NCBI RefSeq assembly: GCF_900141985.1
Contig: NZ_FQZK01000002.1
Span: forward strand, 186,001 to 250,000
Direction of reading: 5' to 3'
Source of the DNA: Nocardiopsis flavescens
GTDB taxonomy: Bacteria; Actinomycetota; Actinomycetes; Streptosporangiales; Streptosporangiaceae
Length of the DNA stretch: 64,000 bases
Within the stretch, counting starts at the first letter, position 1; the number at the start of each line of letters is the position of its first letter. Both the position numbers and the translations under genes were made by a program. The notes below the pieces were generated by a model that did not search any database, was not told the origin of the DNA, and worked only from the letters and a program-made list of their open reading frames with translations. This document shows, piece by piece, positions 16,361 through 22,751 of the stretch.

Positions 16361-18032
16361 GAGCATCCCGCGCCGGCCCGGACCGCGGCCGGTGGTGGAC
16401 TTCGCGGACCAGCCGCGGGTGCGCCGCAACGAGTACGGGCTCCTCGACCCGCCCGCCCCGGGGGAGTGGGAGCCGAGCCTGTCGGTGTCGGTGGTGGTGC
16501 CCGCGCACGGGCAGCCGGAGAAGCTGGCCCTGGTGCTGGCGTCGCTGGCCGGGCAGAGCTACCCCGCCCACCTCATGGAGGTGGTCGTGGTGGACGACGG
16601 CTCCCCCGAGCCGCTCGCGCTGGGCCCGGTGCGGCCGGAGAACACCCGGCTGATCACCGCGGCCGCCGGGGCGTGGGGGTCCGGCCACGCCGTCAACACC
16701 GGTGTGGCGGCCTCCTCCGGGCAGGTGGTGCTGCGCCTGGACGCCGACATGCTGGTGTACCGCGAGCACGTCGAGGCGCAGATGCGCTGGCACCACCTGG
16801 TCGACTACGCCGTGGTCCTGGGCCACAAGCTGTTCGTGGACTTCGACCCCTCCGCGCTCGGCGCGGGCCTCGCCCCGGAGCGGGTCGCGGAGGAGGTGGC
16901 CGCCGGCCGGGCCGGGGGCCTGTTCGACCGGGAGGGCGCGGACCCCCACTGGATCGAGGAGGTCGTCGACCGCACCGAGGGTCTGCGCACCGCCGGGTTC
17001 GGGGCCTTCAAGGTGTACGTCGGCGCCACCGGATCGCTGTCCCGCGGCCTGTTCGAGGAGGCCGGGGGCATGGACCCCGACCTGGTGCTGGGCGGCGACA
17101 GCGAGTTCGGCCACCGGCTGGCCGAGCGGGGGGCGCTCTTCGTCCCCGACCGCGCGTCCGACTCCTGGCACCTGGGCCGGTCCCAGATGCAGGACAGCCG
17201 CAGCGCGGGCATGCGCTTCCGGGCGCCCTACGTGGCCAACCGGGTGCCCGACTTCCACCTGCGGTCCAAGGGTCCCGCCCGGGTCTGGGAGGTGCCCCGG
17301 GCGGAGGTGGTGCTGGACGTGTCCGGCCGCACCCTGGAGGAGGTCGACGCCACGGTCGCCCCGCTGCTGTCCGGGACCGCACCCGACGTGCGCGTGTGGC
17401 TGGCGGGCCCGTGGGAGGAGCTGTCCGAGGGGCGCCGTTCACCGCTGGCCGAGGAGCTGCTGGACCTGCGGCTGGTCCGCGAGACCTACCGGGGGGACCT
17501 GCGGGTGCGGTGCGTGGAGGAGGTGCCCGAGCCCGACGGCCGGGTGCCCTTCCGGCTCCACCTGCCGGTCGGGGTGCGCCCGCTGCCGGGCGCGGTCGCC
17601 GACCTGGTGCGGCTGGCCGACCGCAAGTCCGCCGGGCTGGTGTGCGCTCCGGTCCCCGGGGCGCTGCGGGCCGGGGACGGGGTGCTGCGCCTGGAGCGCG
17701 CCGCCGCGTTCGCCCGCGCCCGGCACCTGTCCCCGAAGGCCCGGGGTGCTGACCTGGACCGGGTGGTGGAGGAGACGGGCGGCCTGCACTGGACGACCGC
17801 GAACCGGTTCACGGAGGTCCCCGAGGGGGCCGGGGGCACCTGGGGCACGGAGCGGCGGGAGCCGGCGGCGGAGGACGTCCACGAGCAGACGCCGGTGGAG
17901 CTGCGCGCGGAACTGCGCAGGGCCCGGCGGGAGATCGACCGGCTGCGCCGCCGGGCGGAGCGCACCGAGCGCAAGCTGCGCTGGTTCACGCCGGGGCTGG
18001 GCCGCCGCCTGCTGCGCCGCATCGCGCGCTGA
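16347..18032 (+). CDS. Family 2 glycosyltransferase with basic C-terminal tail (copy B2)
   Basis: 561 aa from TTG 16347, within the 3' end of copy A2 (14-base overlap; GGGGGGA upstream). It is a paralogue of 12352-14013: VSVVVPAHGQPEKLALVL, MEVVVVDDGSPEPLALGPVR, LRLDADMLVYREHVE (DxD near 131) and GGMDPDLVLGGDSEFGHRL. The C-terminal region again ends in a basic coiled coil and RKLRWFTPGLGRRLLRR. Parts of the GT core are almost identical to copy B1 at DNA level, while the C-terminal half has diverged more. A strong hairpin follows. Confidence 0.87.
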   Translation: MSTSESIPRRPGPRPVVDFADQPRVRRNEYGLLDPPAPGEWEPSLSVSVVVPAHGQPEKLALVLASLAGQSYPAHLMEVVVVDDGSPEPLALGPVRPENTRLITAAAGAWGSGHAVNTGVAASSGQVVLRLDADMLVYREHVEAQMRWHHLVDYAVVLGHKLFVDFDPSALGAGLAPERVAEEVAAGRAGGLFDREGADPHWIEEVVDRTEGLRTAGFGAFKVYVGATGSLSRGLFEEAGGMDPDLVLGGDSEFGHRLAERGALFVPDRASDSWHLGRSQMQDSRSAGMRFRAPYVANRVPDFHLRSKGPARVWEVPRAEVVLDVSGRTLEEVDATVAPLLSGTAPDVRVWLAGPWEELSEGRRSPLAEELLDLRLVRETYRGDLRVRCVEEVPEPDGRVPFRLHLPVGVRPLPGAVADLVRLADRKSAGLVCAPVPGALRAGDGVLRLERAAAFARARHLSPKARGADLDRVVEETGGLHWTTANRFTEVPEGAGGTWGTERREPAAEDVHEQTPVELRAELRRARREIDRLRRRAERTERKLRWFTPGLGRRLLRRIAR

Positions 18033-18044
18033 GGCCGGCGGGGA

Positions 18045-18080
18045 CGCGGGGGCGCCGGGGGATCTCCCGGCGCCCCCGCG
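18045..18080. terminator. Bidirectional hairpin between glycosyltransferase B2 and MaoC-like gene
   Basis: A perfect 15-bp stem (18045-18059 with 18066-18080), 6-nt loop, between convergent genes. Confidence 0.8.
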
Positions 18081-18104
18081 CCGTCGCGCCGGGGCGGCCC
18101 GGGG

Positions 18105-18563
18105 TCAGGGCACCCAGAGGCCCAGGGACTCGGCCACCAGGGCCGGCCGCTCCTGCCCCTCGATCTCCACCGTGTGCCGGGTGGACACCAGGTACCCCTT
18201 GGGCCCCTTGCGCACCGAGGTGAGCTCCACCCCGTCGCGCAGCCGCGAGCCGACGGTCACGGGCTGGAGGAAGCGCACCTTGTCGAGGCCGTAGTTGATG
18301 GACATCGACGGCTTCCTCTCGACGCGGATGATCGCCTGGGAGAAGTGGGCGAGCAGGGACAGGCTGAGGAAGCCGTGCGCGATCGTGCGGCCGAAGGGCC
18401 CGGCCGCGGCCCGCTCCCCGTCCACGTGGATCCACTGGTGGTCCTCGGTCGCGTCGGCGAACCCGGTGATCCGCTCCTGGTCGACGGTGATCCAGTCGGT
18501 GTAGCCCAGGTGCTCGCCCTGGGCGGCGACCACCTCGTCGATATCGGCGAAAACGCGCACCAC
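18105..18563 (-). CDS. MaoC-like (R)-specific enoyl-CoA hydratase family protein
   Basis: 152 aa hotdog-fold protein. The hydratase-2 signature is seen as ADATEDHQWIHVDGERAAAGPFGRTIAHGFLSLSL (split: residues 36-70), giving the catalytic Asp (ATEDHQWIH) and His (DHQWIH) pair and the Gly of the GFLSLSL helix. Members hydrate trans-2-enoyl-CoA thioesters. GTGGTG offers two starts; GGAGG is 1 nt before the first and 4 nt before the second (18560), so the second may be used. It lies downstream of a dyad typical of TetR-type operators. Confidence 0.88.
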   Translation of the reverse strand: MVRVFADIDEVVAAQGEHLGYTDWITVDQERITGFADATEDHQWIHVDGERAAAGPFGRTIAHGFLSLSLLAHFSQAIIRVERKPSMSINYGLDKVRFLQPVTVGSRLRDGVELTSVRKGPKGYLVSTRHTVEIEGQERPALVAESLGLWVP

Positions 18564-18605
18564 GCCTCCACGGTCCTGGGTCGGTCGAATGGTGCGGCAA
18601 CTCTA

Positions 18606-18625
18606 CCTAACGGTGTTCGGTTAGG
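18606..18625. promoter_or_regulatory. TetR-type dyad upstream of MaoC-like gene
   Basis: A 20-bp interrupted palindrome with perfect 6-bp arms, cctaac-N8-gttagg (7 of 10 pairs match overall). It is centred 52 bases upstream of the MaoC-like start. Just downstream on the minus strand, TAGAGT could be a -10 box, so a bound repressor would block transcription. The TAAC/GTTA cores resemble operators of TetR regulators of lipid genes such as KstR-like proteins. Confidence 0.5.
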
Positions 18626-18632
18626 GGAGGGG

Positions 18633-19766
18633 TCAACGGTCCCGGGCCGCCTCCCGGGTCCCGGAGGAGTCCACCAGCAGGGCCTCCTCGGTCCGCTCCG
18701 CCACGGCCGCCCGGTCCACCCCGTGCCCCAGGCCGCTCTCCGCGAGCGGGATCGGCACCACGCCCTCGTGCGCGCGCACCGGCGGCGCCACCAGCCCGTC
18801 GCGCCCCCGGTTGCCGGCACCGGGCATCTCCACCGGCAGCGACGCCCCCGACAGCGCGGCCAGCGCCACCGTCGCGGCCCGCCCCACCCCGGTCGCGGCC
18901 GACGAGCCGCACCACACCTTCCACCCGGCGTCCACCGCCAGGTCCACCGCCCGCCGGGCCGGGGTGAGCCCGCCCAGCCGCGACACGTCCACGTTCACCG
19001 CGCTCCCCGCCTCGGCCTCCACCGCCCGCCCCAGGTCCTCCAGGGAGTTCAGCGGTCGGCCCACCGCCACCGGCGTGCGCAGCTCGGCCGCCAGCCGCGC
19101 GTACGCCCCCAGGTCGCCGGGGGCGAAGGGGTCCTCCACCGCGAGCAGGCCCAGCCCGTCCAGCGCCACCAGCGCCTCCAGGTGCCGCTCCTGCGACTCC
19201 AGGTAGCGCCCGCCCGCGTCGGCCTGGAGCACGAGGAACGGGAACCGGGACCGCACCGCGTGCACCACCTCGGTGTCCCAGCCCGGCGCGATCTCCAGCC
19301 GGACGCGCCGGAAACCCGCCCCCACCTGCCGGTTGACCTCGATGATCAGCGTCTCGACGCTCACCGTCCGGGGCACCGTCACCCCCGCCGTCAGCGCCGT
19401 GCGCTCCCCGCCCAGGGCGTGCGCCAGCGGGGTGCCGCGCTGGCGGCTCCACAGGTCCCAGCAGGCCGTGTCCAGCGCGGCGGCCAGCGCCGGGTCCCAG
19501 GGCAGGGCGGCCCAGGCCGCACCCGCCTCCGTGGGACGCGCCCACGCGTGGTCCAGCAGGGCCGGGGCGTACGCCGAACGCAGCTCCGCCCACTGCCCCG
19601 GGGTCGCCCAGGGCACCTCGCCCCAGCCGCTGACGCCCTCGCCGTCGCCGATCCTCACCAGGACGGGGCCCTCCCCGGCCCCGCGGCGCGCCCGGCCCGG
19701 AGGCCGCAACCGGATCAGTTCGAGTTCGACGATCCGGGTCGCGGTCGTCGAGCCGGTGTGTCCCAC
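18633..19766 (-). CDS. Enolase-superfamily MenC/N-succinylamino-acid-racemase-like protein, catalytic residues missing
   Basis: 377 aa from the GTG at 19766 (AGGTGG at 6 nt). Sequence and length follow the OSBS/NSAR branch of the muconate-lactonizing group: [67 protein letters not shown] and [17 protein letters not shown]. Compared with Amycolatopsis NSAR as I recall it, metal ligands Asp189 and Glu214 correspond to Asp183 and Glu211. Catalytic Lys163 is Glu158, ligand Asp239 is Gly236, and catalytic Lys263 is Asp260. So o-succinylbenzoate synthase or racemase activity is not expected. The open frame is intact with normal codon use, which argues against a decaying pseudogene. A role as an ordinary MenC is doubtful despite menA elsewhere in the window. 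Confidence 0.8.
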   Translation of the reverse strand: MGHTGSTTATRIVELELIRLRPPGRARRGAGEGPVLVRIGDGEGVSGWGEVPWATPGQWAELRSAYAPALLDHAWARPTEAGAAWAALPWDPALAAALDTACWDLWSRQRGTPLAHALGGERTALTAGVTVPRTVSVETLIIEVNRQVGAGFRRVRLEIAPGWDTEVVHAVRSRFPFLVLQADAGGRYLESQERHLEALVALDGLGLLAVEDPFAPGDLGAYARLAAELRTPVAVGRPLNSLEDLGRAVEAEAGSAVNVDVSRLGGLTPARRAVDLAVDAGWKVWCGSSAATGVGRAATVALAALSGASLPVEMPGAGNRGRDGLVAPPVRAHEGVVPIPLAESGLGHGVDRAAVAERTEEALLVDSSGTREAARDR

Positions 19767-19959
19767 GCTGTCCCACCTCGGTCCTCGTGGGCCCGTCTCG
19801 GTCCTCCGGCCCGCGGCCGGACACGGGCTCCGTTCCTCCACGACGGTACCCGTGCCCGCCCCCGCCGACCACCCCGAGCCGCGCGGACCTGCCCGAACGT
19901 CCCGGGCAGCGGGGACCTCCGGGAGCCCCGCCGCCCTGGAGCGCGCGCCCGGCGGGACG

Positions 19960-21075
19960 CTAGGCCAGGGCCTCCGCCAGCGGGAGGTGATCGAGGCCGT
20001 GGGCCTGGGCGACCGGCGCGGAGACGACCGAGCCCGCGTGCGTGTTGAGCCCGCCGGCCAGCGCCGCGTCCTCGGCCAGGGCCCGGCGCCAGCCCTTGTC
20101 GGCCAGGGCCGTCACGTACCGGAGCGTGTCCTTGGTCAGAGCGTGCGTCGAGGTGTTGGGCACCGCGCCCGGCATGTTCGCCACGCAGTAGAAGACCGTG
20201 TCGTGCACCCGGAAGGTGGGGTCGTCGTGGGTGGTGGGGCGCGAGTCCTCGAAGCAGCCGCCCTGGTCGACGGCGATGTCCACCAGCACCGAGCCGGGGC
20301 GCATGCGCGACACCAGCTCGTTGGAGACCAGCTTGGGGGCCCTGGCGCCCGGCACCAGCACCGCGCCGATGACCAGGTCCGACTCCAGCACCGACAGCTC
20401 CAGCTCGAAGGAGTTGGACGCCACCGTCCTGACCCGGCCGCGGTACAGCGCGTCCACGTGGCGCAGCTTGTCGACGTTGAGGTCCAGCACCGTGACGTCG
20501 GCCCCCATGCCCGCCGCGATCTGGACGGCGTTGAGGCCGGACACGCCCGCGCCGATCACCGTGACCCGGGCCGGGCGCACGCCCGGCACCCCGCCCATGA
20601 GCACGCCCCGGCCGCCGTTGGGCCGCTGGAGGGTGACCGAGCCGACCTGCGGGGCCAGTCGGCCCGCGACCTCCGACATGGGGGCCAGCAGCGGCAGGGA
20701 GCCGTCCGGCAGCTGCACGGTCTCGTAGGCGATGCCGGTGACGCCGCGGTCCAGCAGGGCGTCGGTGCAGGGGCGCGAGGCCGCCAGGTGCAGGTAGGTG
20801 AAGAGGGTCTGGCCCTTGCGCATCCGGTGGTACTCGGCCTCGACGGGTTCCTTCACCTTCAGGACCAGCTCGCCCGCGGCCCACACCTCGTCCGCCGTGT
20901 CGAGGATGCGGGCGCCCGCCGCCTCGTACTCCTCGTTCGTGATGGAGGAGCCCAGGCCCGCGTCCCGTTCGACGGACACCTCGTGTCCGCGGCGGGTCAG
21001 CTCGTGGACTCCGGCCGGGGTGACGGCCACACGGTACTCGTGGTTCTTGATCTCACGGGGCACGGCGACGTGCAC
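19960..21075 (-). CDS. ald: Alanine dehydrogenase
   Basis: 371 aa, the standard size. It catalyses NAD-dependent interconversion of L-alanine and pyruvate plus ammonia. The GTG start at 21075 has an ideal CCAGGAGG site. Landmarks are [33 protein letters not shown] (active-site Lys), [10 protein letters not shown] (catalytic His), the Rossmann motif [50 protein letters not shown] and [15 protein letters not shown]. All key residues are present. Its upstream region carries several inverted repeats, as expected for an Lrp/AldR-type regulated gene; no such regulator is encoded nearby. Confidence 0.96.
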   Translation of the reverse strand: MHVAVPREIKNHEYRVAVTPAGVHELTRRGHEVSVERDAGLGSSITNEEYEAAGARILDTADEVWAAGELVLKVKEPVEAEYHRMRKGQTLFTYLHLAASRPCTDALLDRGVTGIAYETVQLPDGSLPLLAPMSEVAGRLAPQVGSVTLQRPNGGRGVLMGGVPGVRPARVTVIGAGVSGLNAVQIAAGMGADVTVLDLNVDKLRHVDALYRGRVRTVASNSFELELSVLESDLVIGAVLVPGARAPKLVSNELVSRMRPGSVLVDIAVDQGGCFEDSRPTTHDDPTFRVHDTVFYCVANMPGAVPNTSTHALTKDTLRYVTALADKGWRRALAEDAALAGGLNTHAGSVVSAPVAQAHGLDHLPLAEALA

Positions 21076-21129
21076 GTTTCCTCCTGGATATCTCCGTTGA
21101 TACCCCCACTGTCACCGGTGAAGGCACAG

Positions 21130-21182
21130 CGACACCATCGCCAACCTGGCAGCGTGTCGGCGATCTTGTTGACAGGGTGTCA
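21130..21182. promoter_or_regulatory. Nested inverted repeats upstream of ald
   Basis: Three perfect dyads occupy 53 bases: cgacac (21130-21135) with gtgtcg (21154-21159); atcgcc (21137-21142) with ggcgat (21159-21164); and tgaca-ggg-tgtca at 21170-21182, which overlaps the stop of the upstream amidohydrolase-like gene. They sit 55-107 bases from the ald start, suited to multi-site binding by an Lrp/AsnC-type protein. Confidence 0.45.
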
Positions 21183-22421
21183 GGCCCGGCCGTGGGGCGG
21201 GACACGTACGCCCGACGACGCGGGCATCCCGGAGACCCAGACCGTGCCGACCTCTCCGACCAGAGCCCTACCCGCGTAGGGGCTGGGATCCACGCGCGGG
21301 ACCGGTACCGGCCGCTCCGGGGAGAAGGCCACCAGGTCGGCGTCGCACCCCGGCGCGATGCGCCCCTTGCCCGCCAGCCCCAGCAGCTCGGCGGGGGCCC
21401 GGGCCGTCCACCGCGACAGCAGGTCCAGGTCCGCCCCGCGGCGCCGGGCCGCCGTCCACAGCGCGGGCAGGCTCCACTCCAGGGTGTGCAGCCCGTGCGC
21501 GGGCAGGTGCCCCGAGGACACGGAGGTGATGGCCGAGCCCGGTTCCAGCAGGGCGCTCCACAGCGCCTTGCGGTTGGCGTCGGTGCGCACCGGCGGGCGG
21601 CAGGCGTGCGCGGGCGAGCGCGGGTCCAGCAGCTCCGCGGGCAGGCACAGGTAGTGCGGACAGGTCTGCGCGCTCAGCCCCACCCCGATCGACCCGGCCG
21701 CCGACAGCAGCGCCGCGCACTCGGCCGCGGTGAACGGCGCCACGTGCGTGCGCGTGCCCACCGACCTCGCCGCGGAGATCACCCGCTCCAGCCCCCGCCG
21801 CTCGGCCCGCGGCGGCCGCTGCTCCGCCGACACCGCGGGCGCGCCCAGCTCCCGGGCGTCCTCCGCGTGCACCAGCAGGACCGCGTCCAGTGCCGCCAGC
21901 TCCGCCATGGCCTTGCGCAGTCGGGAGTCGTCCAGCGCCGCCATGTCCGGGGCGCCCCCGTCCGACAGCGAGCACTGGAACGCCACCGCTCCCGCCGCCC
22001 GCAGGTCCGCCAGGTCCAGCGGGCCGCTGCCCGGTGCGACCCCGCCCAGGAAGTACAGCGACACCCGCGCCCCGGCCGCCGCCCGGCGGTGCGCCTGGAG
22101 GTCGTCGGCGCGGACCACCACGGGCCGCGCGGGTGCGGGGGAGACGACCAGCGTCGTGACCCCGCCGCGCAGCGCCGCGGCGCCCGCCGCCCGGTAGGAG
22201 TCCCCGAGCCCGGCGTCCGGGTCGTGCACACCGGTGCCCAGGTCCACGGCCCCCGGCAGCAGGGCGGTACCGCCCAGGTCGACCTCCTCGCGGGCCGACC
22301 AGCGGACCCCCGGGCCGGCCACCGCCTCGATCCGGCCGTCCCGGATGCCGACGGCGGCCGGGACCACCCCGTCCGGGGTGACCGTCCTCCCGGACCGGAT
22401 CACCGTGTCGAAATCGGTCAT
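21180..22421 (-). CDS. Dihydroorotase/allantoinase-like amidohydrolase without metal ligands
   Basis: 413 aa from ATG 22421, preceded by GAAGAGGAG. The framework is that of cyclic amidohydrolases: DTVIRSGRTVTPDG, LLPGAVDL, LVVSPAPARP, LLVHAEDA, LSAQTCPHYL, PPVRTDANRKALWSALLEPG and GRIAPGCDADLVAF. The usual metal-binding HxH is Gly62-Thr-Gly64 (VDLGTGVHDP), the carboxylated lysine is Gln149 (VAFQCSL), and the catalytic Asp of SDH is Gly304 (SSGHLP). One later His (LLVHAED) remains. The protein should not hydrolyse a dihydroorotate-like ring; inactive dihydroorotase-like subunits are known with aspartate transcarbamoylase, but no pyrB is nearby. It lies just upstream of ald on the same strand. 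Confidence 0.8.
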   Translation of the reverse strand: MTDFDTVIRSGRTVTPDGVVPAAVGIRDGRIEAVAGPGVRWSAREEVDLGGTALLPGAVDLGTGVHDPDAGLGDSYRAAGAAALRGGVTTLVVSPAPARPVVVRADDLQAHRRAAAGARVSLYFLGGVAPGSGPLDLADLRAAGAVAFQCSLSDGGAPDMAALDDSRLRKAMAELAALDAVLLVHAEDARELGAPAVSAEQRPPRAERRGLERVISAARSVGTRTHVAPFTAAECAALLSAAGSIGVGLSAQTCPHYLCLPAELLDPRSPAHACRPPVRTDANRKALWSALLEPGSAITSVSSGHLPAHGLHTLEWSLPALWTAARRRGADLDLLSRWTARAPAELLGLAGKGRIAPGCDADLVAFSPERPVPVPRVDPSPYAGRALVGEVGTVWVSGMPASSGVRVPPHGRA

Positions 22422-22751
22422 CTCCTCTTCCCCTTCGGGTGTGTGCGCGTTCGGGCGACTGCGGCGGTCGGGCGTACAGCGGAAGGCCATGGAGAGGAGC
22501 ATGGCGAGGGGCCCGCACGGGGGGCGGCGGGGGAGGCGCGGGGCGGGGACCCCGGCTGAGAGCACCGAGAGTATCGCGAAGAACACGCAAGGGAGGGGCG
22601 AACGCCACTTCCCGCCGCGGCCCCCGCGCCGCCGGCGTTCTCATACCACCCCCGACCGGCGGCGTGTAACGGACGGTTTACGCTGGAGTGCGCCGAGCCG
22701 CCCCTTGACGGCATCCCCCGCCTTGAACGACCTCGACGACGGAAGTGGCAC
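22422..22751. other. Divergent intergenic region, amidohydrolase-like gene and copD-ctaG
   Basis: No ORF with coding character is seen in these 330 bases. TACGCT at 22679-22684 is a possible -10 for the CopD-CtaG gene, giving a leader of about 60 bases. On the other strand TACTCT near 22570 is a weaker candidate. No clear dyad or metal-box motif was found. Confidence 0.35.

Noticed and set aside
18633-19766. Calling this gene menC because menA is in the window
   Set aside because: The two catalytic lysines and one metal ligand are missing, and menA is 25 kb away.
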